DNA of 64,000 nucleotides from Mycobacterium sp. 1164985.4 (GCF_001668575.1 NZ_LZMD01000033.1:1-64000); one strand, 5' to 3'. Positions 35,515 through 47,780 are shown, numbered from the stretch's first letter. The notes: generated from the letters alone by a model not told the origin. Made by a program: numbers and translations.

Positions 35515-36429
35515 ATGCTGAGCGGGGAACGGGTCCTCATCACGGGACCGGCAGGCCGGATCGCCTACGGCGTCGCCAGGACGCTCGCGCGCGACAACGA
35601 GGTGTGGGGCATCGCCAGGTTCTCCGATCCCGCTGCGCGCGATGAGGTCGAGGCGCTGGGCGTGACCACCCGCCCCGTCGATCTCGGTGTCGGTGATTTC
35701 ACCGATCTGCCAACCAATTTCACCTACCTCCTGCACATTGCCGCCGACTTCGGAGAAGACTACGAGCAGGGCCTACGGGTCAACGCCGAGGGAACCGGGC
35801 TGCTGCTGTCGCACTGCCGTGCCGTCAAGGCCGCGCTGGTGATGTCTACGGTCACCGTGTACAAACCCCACCCCGACCCCTGGCATCCGTTCCGCGAGGA
35901 CGACCCGATCGGCGACGCCGGATTGCCCAGCCCGCAACCCTATTCGATTGTCAAGATCGCCGAGGAGGCCGTCGCGCGGTACTGCGCCCGTGAGTTCGGC
36001 ATACCGACCACCATCGCTCGAATGGGCAGCGCCTACGGAGATCGCGGCGGCCTCCCGCTGTGGCACCTGCAGGCCATCGCCGCGGGGCAACCGGTCGTGG
36101 CCCGCTGGGACCCGTTGCCGTACAGCCCCATTCACTACGACGACATCAGCGCCCACATCCCGGCGTTACTCGACGCGGCGAGCGTGCCTGCCACCATCGT
36201 CAACTTCGCCGGCGACACCCCGGTCAGCGTCCAGCAGTGGTGTGCGTACTTCGGCGAACTTCTCGGTGTGTCCCCGCGGGTGGAGGTGCGACCCGTTCCC
36301 GGCGCGTCCGTCGGTTCGGTGGGCGACCACACCAGGCGCACGACGATCACCGGCCCCTGCACGGTCGACTGGCGAGACGGGTTCCGCGCCATGACCGCTC
36401 ACCACTATCCCGACCGCGTGAAGACCTGA
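35515..36429 (+). CDS. NAD-dependent epimerase/dehydratase (extended SDR)
   Basis: A 304-residue extended short-chain dehydrogenase. The nucleotide motif is VLITGPAGRIAYGVA, an atypical GxxGxxxxG variant, and the catalytic Tyr and Lys are in PYSIVKIA with Ser in VMSTVTVY. The C-terminal part resembles sugar-nucleotide epimerases and steroid-type dehydrogenases. It is the first gene of a three-gene operon; its stop and the start of the sulfotransferase gene share one base (TGATG). Confidence 0.87.
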   Translation: MLSGERVLITGPAGRIAYGVARTLARDNEVWGIARFSDPAARDEVEALGVTTRPVDLGVGDFTDLPTNFTYLLHIAADFGEDYEQGLRVNAEGTGLLLSHCRAVKAALVMSTVTVYKPHPDPWHPFREDDPIGDAGLPSPQPYSIVKIAEEAVARYCAREFGIPTTIARMGSAYGDRGGLPLWHLQAIAAGQPVVARWDPLPYSPIHYDDISAHIPALLDAASVPATIVNFAGDTPVSVQQWCAYFGELLGVSPRVEVRPVPGASVGSVGDHTRRTTITGPCTVDWRDGFRAMTAHHYPDRVKT

Positions 36430-37574
36430 TGGTCATGCGCTATCCGCAGCCACAACAGTTACTCGACGAGGCGGTCGCCGAAACGGGCCACACCGACTTC
36501 GGCCCCGGCGACTTCCGCGAAGGGCTGACCGTACTGCTGGAGAGCCTGGAACGCGACGGCGACCTGGACCCGGGCACCGACGCCGCCGTCATCGGCGACC
36601 TGCGCCGCAGGCTGGTCAATCGCCTCGAGGTCGAGGCACACTACCGCGACCATCCCGAGGTCGAGGACGTCGTCATCGAGGGGCCCGTCGACATCAACGG
36701 GTTGCCGCGCACCGGCACCACCGCGCTGGCCGACATGTTGTCACTCGACCCCCAGTTCCGATGCTTGCGCGGATGGGAGCAGTACCAACCGGTTCCGCCG
36801 CCGCTGGCCGGCGGCGAGGCCGACGACCCGCGTAGGCAGGCGTTCATCCGGATGCACGAGGAGCGGCCGGTCGCGCAGGCCGCCATGCACATCTTCGAGG
36901 TCGACGCGACCATGGAGGACACCGAGATTCTCGGGATGGCCTTTCACGGCCAGCAGATGACGCTGCCGGTGGCGGGGTACCGATCGTGGTGGCGGCGCGC
37001 CGATCTGACCGAGACATACGCCTACCACCGCAGGGTGGTGAAGCTGCTCGGATCGAAATGCCCACCGCAGCTGTGGCTGTTCAAGGCGCCACACCACAAG
37101 TTCCACCTCGAGGCGCTCGCGGCGGCCTACCCGGACGTGCGGTTCGTGATGACGCACCGCGACCCGGCCAGGGTCGTGCCGTCCTACACCAGCCTGGTGT
37201 CGACGATCTTCCCGCCCGCAGCGGGGGAGCGCGACCTATGGGCGCTCGGGCGTGAGGTGAGCCGGCATCTGCGTGAGGGCATGGAGCGCGCCATCGCCGA
37301 ACGCGCCCGCATCGGCGAGGACCGCTTCCTCGACGTGCATCACCGCGAGCTGGTGGCCGATCCGCAGGGTACGGTGCGCCGCCTCTACGACTGGCTCGAA
37401 CTGGAGTTCAAACCCGATGTCGCGCAGGCGATTTTCGACTGGCAGGACGCCAACGCGGCGGGCGCCAGGGGGACGCACGCCTACACCGCGGAACAGTTCG
37501 GCCTCTCGGTCGATGAAATCCGCTCGGACTACGACTTCTACGTCCGTCACTTCAATGTGGCCGTGGAGGCCTGA
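36429..37574 (+). CDS. Sulfotransferase family protein
   Basis: A 381-residue sulfotransferase of the bacterial Sulfotransfer_3 type, expected to move sulfate from PAPS to a hydroxylated acceptor. The 5'-phosphosulfate loop is NGLPRTGTTALADML, the catalytic/base region LWLFKAPHHKFHLEAL, and the 3'-phosphate site FVMTHRDPARVVPSYTSL with Arg and Ser. Acceptor unknown. It lies inside a tight operon with an SDR and a DUF1214-like gene; such trios are common in mycobacteria near lipid or steroid genes. Confidence 0.9.
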   Translation: MVMRYPQPQQLLDEAVAETGHTDFGPGDFREGLTVLLESLERDGDLDPGTDAAVIGDLRRRLVNRLEVEAHYRDHPEVEDVVIEGPVDINGLPRTGTTALADMLSLDPQFRCLRGWEQYQPVPPPLAGGEADDPRRQAFIRMHEERPVAQAAMHIFEVDATMEDTEILGMAFHGQQMTLPVAGYRSWWRRADLTETYAYHRRVVKLLGSKCPPQLWLFKAPHHKFHLEALAAAYPDVRFVMTHRDPARVVPSYTSLVSTIFPPAAGERDLWALGREVSRHLREGMERAIAERARIGEDRFLDVHHRELVADPQGTVRRLYDWLELEFKPDVAQAIFDWQDANAAGARGTHAYTAEQFGLSVDEIRSDYDFYVRHFNVAVEA

Positions 37575-37586
37575 GGAGGCTCACGT

Positions 37587-38783
37587 ATGACCACCCTGCC
37601 CAGCTGGGACACGCAGATGGAGGCGCTCAAGGGAGTCGCCGACCACCTGCTGGCGACGTGGCGACCCGACGGCGCCTCAGAGGCCGAAATCCAGGACATG
37701 AACAAGCTCGCGCTGTCGATCCTCGCGTGCGGATACCTCTGCCACGTCTACACCGATTCCCGGCGCCCGGTGTTCATGCCGCTGTGGAACTACGCCTGCA
37801 ACCAGGGTGGGCCCAACCCGGATTACGTCTACCTCTCGGCCGAGGTCGACGGCTCCGGGGTGTACGAGCTGACCGGCCGCCGCGGCACCGTGCGCTTCGT
37901 CGAGGTGACGCAGCAGGCACCGGGAATGATGAAGAGCCTCAAGGGCGTCGAACGGCAGATGACGTTCCAGGCCATCACCCACGACCTCGACGACCTGACC
38001 GTCGCCGACGACGGCACTTTCCGGGTGATCATGTCCGTCGAACGCCCCGAGGGATACGACGGCGACTGGTGGCCGCTCAACCCGGAGGTCGGCAAGTTGC
38101 TGATGCGCAAGTGCGCCTGCGACTGGAACACCGAGATCGACGCCCAGGTCGCGATCAACCGCCTCGACGACGGCGGTGAGGACATGTCGCCGGCCGAGAT
38201 CGCGCGCCGGTTCTCGGAACTGGGCGACTGGATCAAGGGGATGATCGACTTCGACATGGAGCTCGTCCGGTACTACCGGGAGCACCACGGCTTCAACGTG
38301 TTGCTGCGGTCCCAGTGGATCCAGCAGGGTGGCGGCCTGGCGACCAAGCAGGCCTACTACGACGGTATCCATCAGATCGCCGACGACGAGGCCCTGATCG
38401 TGGAGTTTCCGGTGCCGGCCAACTGCTACTACTGGCAGATCCTGGTGGCCGACGACCGCTTCTCGACCGTCGACTGGGTCAATCGGCAGTCCAGCCTCAA
38501 CGACACCCAGGCGCGGATCGACCCCGACGGCTGGTTTCGCGGCGTGGTCTCCAAGCGCGACCCGGGCGTGCACAACTGGCTCGACAAGGCCGACTGGCCG
38601 TGGGGGATCCTGCAGGCACGCTTCTACAAGGCCGACGATTTTCCCGACGTGACGGTCACAAAAGTGCCGGTCACCGCCGTGCTCGACCACCTCCCGGCGG
38701 GCACCGAGGTGCTCACCGCAGAGGAGCGCCGGGCCCAGCTGCTACACCGTCGTACCGGGGCCCAGATGCGCCGCATCTGGTGA
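37587..38783 (+). CDS. DUF1214-like protein
   Basis: A 398-residue soluble protein. The C-terminal part (DEALIVEFPVPANCYYWQILVADDRFSTVDWVNRQSSLND to VHNWLDKADWPWGILQARFY) resembles the DUF1214 domain that often pairs with DUF1254. Full DUF1254 is not obvious in the N-terminus. GAGGAGG lies just before the ATG, 12 bases after the sulfotransferase stop. Function unknown; the context suggests a role in sulfation or turnover of the same compound. Confidence 0.72.
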   Translation: MTTLPSWDTQMEALKGVADHLLATWRPDGASEAEIQDMNKLALSILACGYLCHVYTDSRRPVFMPLWNYACNQGGPNPDYVYLSAEVDGSGVYELTGRRGTVRFVEVTQQAPGMMKSLKGVERQMTFQAITHDLDDLTVADDGTFRVIMSVERPEGYDGDWWPLNPEVGKLLMRKCACDWNTEIDAQVAINRLDDGGEDMSPAEIARRFSELGDWIKGMIDFDMELVRYYREHHGFNVLLRSQWIQQGGGLATKQAYYDGIHQIADDEALIVEFPVPANCYYWQILVADDRFSTVDWVNRQSSLNDTQARIDPDGWFRGVVSKRDPGVHNWLDKADWPWGILQARFYKADDFPDVTVTKVPVTAVLDHLPAGTEVLTAEERRAQLLHRRTGAQMRRIW

Positions 38784-38830
38784 CCCGGCAAACGCAGCCG
38801 CCGTGTAACACGGAATTAACAGCCGGTGCC

Positions 38831-38836
38831 TACGCT
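38831..38836 (+). promoter_or_regulatory. -10 box of glnA2
   Basis: TACGCT (TANNNT), six bases before the ATG at 38843; leaderless arrangement. Confidence 0.55.
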
Positions 38837-38842
38837 GCGGTC

Positions 38843-40183
38843 ATGGATCGGCAGAAGGAATTCGTGCTGCGCACGCTGGAGGAACGCGACATCCGCTTCG
38901 TCCGGCTGTGGTTCACCGACGTGCTCGGGTACCTGAAATCGGTCGCGATCGCCCCCGCCGAACTCGAGGGCGCGTTCGAAGAGGGGATCGGGTTCGACGG
39001 CTCGTCGATCGAGGGCTTCGCCCGGGTGTCCGAAGCCGACATGGTCGCCCGTCCCGACCCGTCCACCTTCCAGGTGCTGCCGTGGGCCGACGGATCCGGC
39101 CGACACCATTCCGCGCGGATGTTCTGCGACATCACGATGCCCGACGGCTCGCCGTCGTGGGCGGACTCGCGCCATGTGCTGCGCAGGCAGCTGGCCAAGG
39201 CCAGCGACCTCGGCTTCTCCTGCTACGTGCACCCGGAGATCGAGTTCTTCCTGCTCAAGCCCGGCGAGGACGACGGCACCCCGCCCGTGCCCGCCGACAA
39301 CGGCGGCTACTTCGACCAGGCCGTGCACGATTCGGCGCCCAACTTCCGCAGGCACGCCATCGACGCCCTCGAGCAGATGGGCATCTCGGTGGAGTTCAGC
39401 CACCACGAGGGCGCGCCCGGCCAGCAGGAGATCGACCTGCGCTACGCCGACGCGCTGTCGATGGCCGACAACGTGATGACATTCCGCTACGTCGTCAAGG
39501 AGGTCGCGCTCGGGGACGGCGTGCGGGCGTCGTTCATGCCGAAGCCGTTCGCCGAGCATCCCGGTTCGGCCATGCACACGCACATGAGCATGTTCGAGGG
39601 CGACACCAACGCCTTCCACAGCCCCGATGACCCACTGCAGCTCTCCGACGTGGCCAAGTCGTTCATCGCCGGAATCCTCGAGCACGCCAAGGAGATCAGC
39701 GCCGTCACCAACCAGTGGGTCAACTCCTACAAGCGCCTCGTACACGGCGGCGAGGCGCCCACGGCGGCGTCCTGGGGCGCGGCGAACCGCTCGGCGCTGG
39801 TGCGCGTTCCGATGTACACCCCGAGGAAGGCCTCGTCGCGGCGCGTCGAGGTGCGCAGCCCCGACTCGGCGTGCAATCCGTACCTGACGTTCGCGGTGCT
39901 GCTGGCCGCGGGTCTGCGCGGTATCGAGAAGAACTACGTGCTGCCGCCGGAGGCGGAGGACAACGTCTGGACGCTCACCCCCGAGGAGCGCAGCGCGATG
40001 GGCTACAAGGAGCTGCCGGGCAGCCTCGGCGTCGCGCTCACCGAGATGGAGAACTCCGAGCTGGTCGCGGAGGCATTGGGCGAGCACGTCTTCGACTACT
40101 TCCTGCGCAACAAGCGCGCGGAGTGGGAGAACTACCGCAGCCACGTCACGCCGTTCGAGCTGAAGGCTTACCTCTCTCTCTAA
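38843..40183 (+). CDS. glnA2: Glutamine synthetase family protein GlnA2
   Basis: A 446-residue type I glutamine synthetase family protein. Present are the Asp-loop/latch region FTDVLGYLKSV, GIGFDGSSIEGF, the metal-binding EIEFFLL and the ATP site, plus NPYLTFAVLLAAG. The C-terminal [14 protein letters not shown] adenylylation site of GlnA1 is missing (here KNYVLPPEAEDNVW), so it should escape GlnE control. In Streptomyces the GlnA2 relative is a gamma-glutamylpolyamine synthetase, so it may not make glutamine. The ATG at 38843 is supported by a promoter box. Confidence 0.93.
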   Translation: MDRQKEFVLRTLEERDIRFVRLWFTDVLGYLKSVAIAPAELEGAFEEGIGFDGSSIEGFARVSEADMVARPDPSTFQVLPWADGSGRHHSARMFCDITMPDGSPSWADSRHVLRRQLAKASDLGFSCYVHPEIEFFLLKPGEDDGTPPVPADNGGYFDQAVHDSAPNFRRHAIDALEQMGISVEFSHHEGAPGQQEIDLRYADALSMADNVMTFRYVVKEVALGDGVRASFMPKPFAEHPGSAMHTHMSMFEGDTNAFHSPDDPLQLSDVAKSFIAGILEHAKEISAVTNQWVNSYKRLVHGGEAPTAASWGAANRSALVRVPMYTPRKASSRRVEVRSPDSACNPYLTFAVLLAAGLRGIEKNYVLPPEAEDNVWTLTPEERSAMGYKELPGSLGVALTEMENSELVAEALGEHVFDYFLRNKRAEWENYRSHVTPFELKAYLSL

Positions 40184-40224
40184 GGCGCGGCTCTGTAGGT
40201 GCTTAGCCGACATAGGCGCTGCGC

Positions 40225-40230
40225 TACCTT
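40225..40230 (+). promoter_or_regulatory. -10 box of glnE
   Basis: TACCTT (TANNNT) followed by six bases and the GTG at 40237; leaderless arrangement. Confidence 0.55.
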
Positions 40231-40236
40231 TTAGGC

Positions 40237-43203
40237 GTGGCCAAACCAGCGACGCAGCGTCCGAAGCTGCCGAGCGTCGGCCGGCTGGGTCTCGTCGAGC
40301 CCACCGCGCCCACGGATCTCGATCGGTTGGGCTGGAACACCGACGGCCACGTCGAGCTTCTGTGGTCGTTGTCGCGCGCGCCCGACGCCGACACGGCGCT
40401 GCACTTGATGGTGCGGCTTTCCGAGGCCCTCGGCGACGGCTGGGACGAACTCAATCGCGCGCTGCTCAGCGACCGGAGCCTGCGCGGCCGGCTGTTCAGC
40501 GTGTTCGGTTCCTCGCTGGCTCTCGGCGACCACATCATCGCGAACCCGGAGAACTGGCGGCTGCTCGCCGGCGACGTCACGCTGCCGTCCGCCGACGAGT
40601 TGCGCGAGATGTTCGTCGCGCTGGCCGACGAATCCTCCGACACGTCGACGGCGCTGCAGCCGCTGCGCAAGCTCTACCGCGACCGGCTGCTGGTGCTGGC
40701 CAGCCTGGACCTGGCGCCGACGGTCGAGAACGAACCGGTCCTGCCCTTCCCGGCCGTCGGGGAGCATCTGTCGGACCTCGCCGATGCGGCGCTGGCCGCC
40801 GCGCTGCACCTCGCGATCAAGACGACGGGCGGTGACTCTCCGCCCCGGATTGCGGTCATCGCGATGGGCAAATGCGGTGCGCGCGAACTGAACTACGTCA
40901 GCGACGTCGACGTCATCTTCGTCGCCGAACCCGCCGACGCGCTGGCGACGCGGGTGGCCGGCGAGATGATGCGGTTCGCGGCCGACGCCTTCTTCGAGGT
41001 CGACGCGGCGCTGCGACCCGAAGGCAAGCACGGCCAGCTGGTGCGCACGCTGGACTCGCACGTCGCCTACTACCAGCGCTGGGCCAAGACGTGGGAATTC
41101 CAGGCGTTGATGAAGGCGCGACCGGCCGCGGGGGATGCCGAGCTCGGTCAGGCCTACATCGACGCCGTGATGCCGATGGTGTGGACGGCCTGCGAGCGCG
41201 AGGATTTCGTCTCCGAGGTGCAGGCCATGCGCAGGCGCGTCGAGGAGCTGGTGCCCGCGGGTCAGCGTTCGCGGGAGATCAAGCTGGGCACCGGCGGTTT
41301 GCGCGACGTTGAATTCGCCGTGCAGCTACTGCAATTGGTGCACGGCCGCAACGACGAGCGGTTGCATGTCGCGTCGACGGTCGCCGCGCTGGCCGCGCTC
41401 GGCGAGCGGGGATACGTCGGACGCGACGACGCCGCCAACCTCACCGCGTCCTATGAGTTCCTTCGGTTGCTCGAGCATCGGCTGCAGCTGCAGCGGCTGG
41501 TGCGTACGCATCTGCTGCCCGACGAAGACGACGACGAGGCGCTGCGCTGGTTGGCGCGGGCCGCCCACATGCGTCCCGACGGCACCCGCGACGCGCTGGG
41601 CGTGCTGCGTGAAGAGCTCAAACGCCAGAGCCTTCGGGTGTCGCGGCTGCACGAGAAGCTGTTCTACCAACCGCTGCTGGAATCGGTCGGCGAACCGGCA
41701 GTGAGCATTTCGGACGGTATGACCCAGAAGGCCGCCGAACGGCAACTGGCGGCGTTGGGTTACGAGGGTCCGCAGAGTGCGCTGACGCATCTGGCCGCAC
41801 TGACGGGCAGCAGCGCCCGCCGCGGCCGGGTGCAGCAGGTGCTGTTGCCGACGCTGCTCAACTGGCTCTCCGACACGCCCGACCCGGATGCGGGGCTGCT
41901 GTCGTACCGCCGCATCAGCGATGCGCTGTCCGAACAGCGGTGGTTCCTGGCGACGCTGCGCGACGAGGGCGCCGTCGCCAAACGCCTCATGCAGGTGCTC
42001 GGCACCTCGGCATACGTCCCGGAACTGCTCATGCGGGCGCCGGAGGTCATCCAGTCCTATGCCGACGGACCGAATGGGCCCAAGCTGCTCGAGGCCGAAC
42101 CCGAGGCGGTGGCACGGGCCCTGATCGCTTCGGCCGCACGGTATTCCGACCCGCAGCGTGCGATCGCGGCGGCGCGCACGCTGCGCAGGCGCGAGCTGGC
42201 GCGCATCGCGTCGGCCGACCTGCTCGGCATGCTCGAGGTCACCGAGGTGTGTCGCGCGCTGACGTCGGTGTGGGTCGCGGTGCTGCAGGCCGCATTGGAC
42301 GCGGTCATCCGCGCCAACACGACCGACCGGGGCCCTCTGGCCCGTATCGCGGTGATCGGCATGGGTCGGCTGGGCGGCGGCGAGCTGGGCTACGGCTCGG
42401 ACGCCGACGTGATGTTCGTGTGCGAACCCGAAGAGGGCGTTGAGGAATCGGCCGCGGTCAAATGGGCGGTGACGATCGCCGAGCAGGTGCGTGCCCTGCT
42501 CGGGACGCCGAGCTCGGATCCGCCGTTGGAGATCGACGCGAACCTGCGTCCCGAAGGCCGCAACGGCCCGCTGGTGCGCACCCTGTCCTCGTATCAGGCG
42601 TACTACCAGCGCTACGTCCAGACGTGGGAGGTGCAGGCGCTGCTACGGGCGCACCGCGTGGCCGGCGACCTCGACCTCGGCGAGCGGTTCCTGTTGATGA
42701 TCGACAAGATCCGCTACCCACCCGGCGGCGTGTCACCCGAGGCGGTGCAGGAGATCAGGCGGATCAAGGCGCGGGTCGACGCCGAACGGCTGCCGCGCGG
42801 TGCCGACCCGAACACTCACACCAAGCTCGGGCGCGGCGGCCTCGCCGACATAGAGTGGACCGTGCAGCTGCTGCAGTTGCGCTATGCGCACAAGGTGCCC
42901 GCACTGCACAACACGTCGACGCTGCAGACGCTCAATGCGATCGGCGCTGCGGAACTGATCGCCGAGGGCGACGTTGAACTGCTGCGCCAAGCATGGCTGA
43001 CCGCGACCAGCGCGCGTAACGCACTGGTGCTGGTGCGCGGAAAGCCGACCGATCAGCTACCCGGGCCCGGGCGGCAGTTGAACGCCGTCGCGGTGGCCGC
43101 GGGCTGGGACACCGACGACGGCGGAGAGTTCCTCGACAACTACCTGCGGGTGACAAGGCGCGCAAAAGCCGTGGTGCGCAAGATTTTCGGTGGCGAGACA
43201 TAG
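40237..43203 (+). CDS. glnE: Glutamine synthetase adenylyltransferase GlnE
   Basis: A 988-residue bifunctional enzyme that adenylylates and deadenylylates glutamine synthetase. It has the duplicated nucleotidyltransferase layout: first catalytic site [25 protein letters not shown] (residues about 210, key G, S, D-x-D), and second site [21 protein letters not shown] (about 710), each followed by LRPEG(K/R)xGxLVRTL and an RDVEF or ADIEW helix. Length is normal. It lies 53 bases after glnA2. Essential in M. tuberculosis, where it controls GlnA1. Confidence 0.96.
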   Translation: MAKPATQRPKLPSVGRLGLVEPTAPTDLDRLGWNTDGHVELLWSLSRAPDADTALHLMVRLSEALGDGWDELNRALLSDRSLRGRLFSVFGSSLALGDHIIANPENWRLLAGDVTLPSADELREMFVALADESSDTSTALQPLRKLYRDRLLVLASLDLAPTVENEPVLPFPAVGEHLSDLADAALAAALHLAIKTTGGDSPPRIAVIAMGKCGARELNYVSDVDVIFVAEPADALATRVAGEMMRFAADAFFEVDAALRPEGKHGQLVRTLDSHVAYYQRWAKTWEFQALMKARPAAGDAELGQAYIDAVMPMVWTACEREDFVSEVQAMRRRVEELVPAGQRSREIKLGTGGLRDVEFAVQLLQLVHGRNDERLHVASTVAALAALGERGYVGRDDAANLTASYEFLRLLEHRLQLQRLVRTHLLPDEDDDEALRWLARAAHMRPDGTRDALGVLREELKRQSLRVSRLHEKLFYQPLLESVGEPAVSISDGMTQKAAERQLAALGYEGPQSALTHLAALTGSSARRGRVQQVLLPTLLNWLSDTPDPDAGLLSYRRISDALSEQRWFLATLRDEGAVAKRLMQVLGTSAYVPELLMRAPEVIQSYADGPNGPKLLEAEPEAVARALIASAARYSDPQRAIAAARTLRRRELARIASADLLGMLEVTEVCRALTSVWVAVLQAALDAVIRANTTDRGPLARIAVIGMGRLGGGELGYGSDADVMFVCEPEEGVEESAAVKWAVTIAEQVRALLGTPSSDPPLEIDANLRPEGRNGPLVRTLSSYQAYYQRYVQTWEVQALLRAHRVAGDLDLGERFLLMIDKIRYPPGGVSPEAVQEIRRIKARVDAERLPRGADPNTHTKLGRGGLADIEWTVQLLQLRYAHKVPALHNTSTLQTLNAIGAAELIAEGDVELLRQAWLTATSARNALVLVRGKPTDQLPGPGRQLNAVAVAAGWDTDDGGEFLDNYLRVTRRAKAVVRKIFGGET

Positions 43204-43219
43204 TGGACGGGCACAGCCG

Positions 43220-43852
43220 ATGAGCATGGATTTCGGGTTCGACGTGATCACCGACGAGGAGTACGAGAGACAACGTGCCCTCTACGGGCCGTTGACGGAG
43301 GCGGTGCGCCGGCTGATCTACGCGAGCCTGCACACCGAGATCGACGCGGACACCGTCGAAGAGGCGCAGGCAAAGATCGAGGCCGTCGCGGAGATTCTCG
43401 AGAGCAAGCAGCGCTCGAGCGTGCAGGTGGTCCATGAGGAGACCGGACGCCCGCTGGCCTGGGCGAATCCTGCTGTGGGACTGCGTAATGCGATCGCGCC
43501 TCCGATGATCATCCATCACGAGGACGACGGCCGGTGCTGGAGCGAGTTCACGCTGAGCGGCGCCTACGAGGGGCCGCCGGGCTGGGTGCACGGCGGCATC
43601 TGTGCGTTGGTGCTCGACCACCTGCTCGGCGAGGCGGCCAGCGAAGGGCTGACCAAACCGAAGTTCACCGGTACGATCTCGCTGCGCTATCTGCGCGGAA
43701 CACCGCTGGGAGCGTTGCGGGCCGAGGCGTACGTCGAGCGGATCGAGGGTGTCAAGACGTTCGCGCGGGGGTACCTGCTCGACGCCGAGGGCCCGACGGT
43801 CGAGGCGGAGGGTGTGTTCATCCAGCCGGCGTGGGCGAGAGACGCCGGATGA
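43220..43852 (+). CDS. PaaI-type thioesterase (hotdog fold)
   Basis: A 210-residue protein with an N-terminal helical extension and a C-terminal hotdog domain: AYEGPPGWVHGGICALVLDHLLGEAA holds the HGG motif and Asp of the PaaI/4HBT group, and GTISLRYLRGTPLG the following strands. It cleaves small acyl-CoAs; substrate unknown. The ATG at 43220 follows glnE by 16 bases. It is coupled to the next gene by a four-base overlap (ATGA). Confidence 0.87.
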   Translation: MSMDFGFDVITDEEYERQRALYGPLTEAVRRLIYASLHTEIDADTVEEAQAKIEAVAEILESKQRSSVQVVHEETGRPLAWANPAVGLRNAIAPPMIIHHEDDGRCWSEFTLSGAYEGPPGWVHGGICALVLDHLLGEAASEGLTKPKFTGTISLRYLRGTPLGALRAEAYVERIEGVKTFARGYLLDAEGPTVEAEGVFIQPAWARDAG

Positions 43853-44709
43853 AGTTCTACGTCAGCCTGGCGTTCCTCGACACCACCGAGGTCGTCGAAA
43901 TCGCCAAGGCCGCCGACGATCTCGGCTACGAAGGCCTCGGTATCCCGGACCACGTCGTCAACCTCGAAACGTTGGCCACACCCTATCCCTACACCAAGGA
44001 CGGCAGCAGGCGCTGGGAGGCGTTCACCGACTGGCCCGATCCGTGGGTGCTGATCGGCGGGCTGGCGCTCGTGACGTCGCGGACGCGGTTCGTCACCACG
44101 GTGTATCTGCCGGCGATGCGCGATCCGTATTCCGCGGCCAAGGCGATCGGCACCGCGGCCGTACTGGCCGGTGGGCGACTCGAACTCGGCATCGGGGTGG
44201 GCTGGTGCGAGGAAGAGTTCACGCTGATGGGACAGCAGTTCGCGCGTCGCGGTAAGCGCACCGACGAGATGCTCGAGCTGATGAAGGAGCTCTGGAGGCC
44301 GGGGTGGACTGAGTTCGACGGCGAGTTCTATCAGACGCCGAAGCTGGAGATGGAGCCCACGCCGCCGCCGATTCCCGTCTACGTCGGCGGGCTCTCGGAC
44401 ATCGCGCTGCGCCGGGCCGCGCGGCACGACGGCTGGATCGGCGACCTGATCACCACCGATCGGGCGCTCGAACGCATCGGCAAGCTGCGTGAGCTGCGGG
44501 CCGAAAAGGGTTTGACGATGGACGATTTCGAGGTGCTGACTCCGCTGACCGACGCGTTCACCCCCGAACACTACGAGCGCGCGGAGGCGGGCGGCATCAC
44601 CGGCATCATCACCATGCCGTGGATGTTCTACGCCGGTCCGCAGGCCACGACGGCCGAGAAGATCGACGGGATGAAGCGGTTCCGCAAGGACCTCGGGCTG
44701 GACCCCTAG
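43849..44709 (+). CDS. LLM-class F420-dependent oxidoreductase
   Basis: A 286-residue TIM-barrel protein of the luciferase-like/F420-dependent family. Marks: [63 protein letters not shown] (family core with the GIGVGW loop), and [27 protein letters not shown]. Cofactor F420 is more likely than FMN in mycobacteria. Coupled to the thioesterase gene, so both may act on one CoA-linked compound. The stop shares CTAG with the convergent asparaginase gene. Confidence 0.9.
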   Translation: MKFYVSLAFLDTTEVVEIAKAADDLGYEGLGIPDHVVNLETLATPYPYTKDGSRRWEAFTDWPDPWVLIGGLALVTSRTRFVTTVYLPAMRDPYSAAKAIGTAAVLAGGRLELGIGVGWCEEEFTLMGQQFARRGKRTDEMLELMKELWRPGWTEFDGEFYQTPKLEMEPTPPPIPVYVGGLSDIALRRAARHDGWIGDLITTDRALERIGKLRELRAEKGLTMDDFEVLTPLTDAFTPEHYERAEAGGITGIITMPWMFYAGPQATTAEKIDGMKRFRKDLGLDP

Positions 44710-45722
44710 CCCCAGCGGGCGATCACATCGCCCACCGGTTGGCCCGCCGCGAGCGCGGCCATCACCAGCACCCGGGCCTGACTGGGCCGCAGGTTCGGCA
44801 CCATCACCGCACCGGCCTTGACCATGTCGTCGCCGGGTCCGTACTCCGCCTCGACGGGTCCGGTCGGGACGCGGGTCGAGATCGCGAACGCGACGCCGGC
44901 CGGCGCGTGCCGACGCACCGCGTCGACCACCCCGTCGCCTGCGTTACCGGATCCCAACGCCTGCACCACGATTCCGCGTGCACCGGAGGAGACGGCGGCG
45001 TCGATCGGTCCGGGGCCGTCGCCCGGATAGGCCGCCACGATGTCGACCCGCGGAGCGTTGGCCGCCGACACCTCGGCAATGAACGGGCGTCGCGCGGGCT
45101 GGGTCAGGTTGAAGACATCGCCGCTGACCGTGCCGATCGGAGCGCCCGCGAACGGCGAGAGGCTCGCGGTGTCCATCTTCCGGGTGCCGAGGGCCTGGAA
45201 TACGGTGCCGTCGAACACGATCATCACGCCCTGTTCGCGGGCGGCGGGGCTGGCGGCGACGGTCAGCGCGTCGCGCAGATTCTTCGGGCCGTCGGCGTCG
45301 GGGGCGTCGGAGGAGCGCTGCGCTCCGGTCAGCACGATCGGCGGGGCACCGCGATAGGTGACGTCCAGCCACATCGCGGTGTCCTCCATGGTGTCGGTGC
45401 CGTGTGTGATGACCACCCCGTCCGCGCCGTTGGCCACGGCGTTCCTGGCGGCCGCCCCGATCGCGTCCCAGTCGGCGGGGGTCAGCTGCGAGCTGTCCTT
45501 CTTCATCAGATCGACGATCTCGACGTCGAGCCCGGCGGCGAGCTCCGCGCCGCCGACCGTCGGACGCCGCACACCGCTGGGGTCGGTGCTCGTCGCGATC
45601 GTGCCGCCGGTGGTGATGACGACGAGGCGGGCGCTCTGGGCGCCGGCGGGGGAGGCCGACGGGCCGAGCATGCTTGTCACCGTCGCGAGGGCCACCGCTG
45701 CCGCCGCAAGTCCCTTGCGCAT
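44706..45722 (-). CDS. Secreted L-asparaginase, type I/II fold
   Basis: A 338-residue asparaginase with an N-terminal Sec signal peptide ending AGA (about residue 28), so it acts outside the membrane. Catalytic motifs: VITTGGTIA with the first Thr nucleophile and [19 protein letters not shown] with the second Thr-Lys-Asp region partner residues. It hydrolyses asparagine to aspartate and ammonium, a nitrogen source, which fits its place inside the glutamine synthetase region. M. tuberculosis AnsA is encoded elsewhere, so this copy is accessory at this locus. Confidence 0.9.
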   Translation of the reverse strand: MRKGLAAAAVALATVTSMLGPSASPAGAQSARLVVITTGGTIATSTDPSGVRRPTVGGAELAAGLDVEIVDLMKKDSSQLTPADWDAIGAAARNAVANGADGVVITHGTDTMEDTAMWLDVTYRGAPPIVLTGAQRSSDAPDADGPKNLRDALTVAASPAAREQGVMIVFDGTVFQALGTRKMDTASLSPFAGAPIGTVSGDVFNLTQPARRPFIAEVSAANAPRVDIVAAYPGDGPGPIDAAVSSGARGIVVQALGSGNAGDGVVDAVRRHAPAGVAFAISTRVPTGPVEAEYGPGDDMVKAGAVMVPNLRPSQARVLVMAALAAGQPVGDVIARWG

Positions 45723-45729
45723 CGGCGCG

Positions 45730-46254
45730 TCACCGCCGGAAACGGCTCAGCAGACCGCGGCGCCGAACAGGTTGGGCGTAACCGGCGGGTGCCGCGGTGC
45801 CGCTGACCACGCGACCGGGTGCGCCCGCACCCATCCGCGTGCCGCGCCGGGCGTCGACCGACCAGGCGCCCGCGCCCAACGCGGAGATCGCGAGGAACCC
45901 GAAGCAGTACAGGAGCACGACCTCGCCGCCGTTCTCCATCGGCCAGAAGCTCGCCGGAGGGCCCTCGAGCGGCGGCCAGTGCTGCCAGAAGTAGGCCACC
46001 GCCATCTCGCCCGAAGCGATGAAAGCCGCTATGCGGGTGAATAATCCGACGGCGATCAACAAACCGGCCACGAGTTCGATCAGGCCGGCCCACCACAGCG
46101 GCCACGAACCGGCCTCGATCGGGACCGGGGCCGCCACCGGCCAGCCGAACACCTTCTGCGATCCGTGCAGTGCAAAGAGAATTCCGGCGATGATCCGGAA
46201 CAGGCTCAGGAATGGCGACGAGTAGCTGGACAGGCGTGCGTCGAAGGTCGTCAT
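45730..46254 (-). CDS. DoxX family membrane protein
   Basis: A 174-residue membrane protein with four hydrophobic segments. [21 protein letters not shown] opens the DoxX fold, followed by [36 protein letters not shown]. The last 40 residues are a basic, disordered tail. DoxX-type proteins (for example DoxX in M. tuberculosis) join membrane redox complexes with superoxide dismutase and SseA. It lies seven bases upstream of the asparaginase gene on the same strand and is likely co-transcribed. Confidence 0.88.
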   Translation of the reverse strand: MTTFDARLSSYSSPFLSLFRIIAGILFALHGSQKVFGWPVAAPVPIEAGSWPLWWAGLIELVAGLLIAVGLFTRIAAFIASGEMAVAYFWQHWPPLEGPPASFWPMENGGEVVLLYCFGFLAISALGAGAWSVDARRGTRMGAGAPGRVVSGTAAPAGYAQPVRRRGLLSRFRR

Positions 46255-46343
46255 GCGTGTTGACCCTACTTGCAGATGCGCTTCGGGCCGGGCGAAATGA
46301 CCCGCCCGGCCCGAAGTGTCGCGTGCTGTTTACGTGTCTGGAG

Positions 46344-47780
<1,437 letters not shown>

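Noticed and set aside
38816..40213. A 465-codon open frame on the minus strand over glnA2
   Set aside because: Antisense shadow of glnA2; composition (Val, Arg, His rich) is typical of such artefacts.
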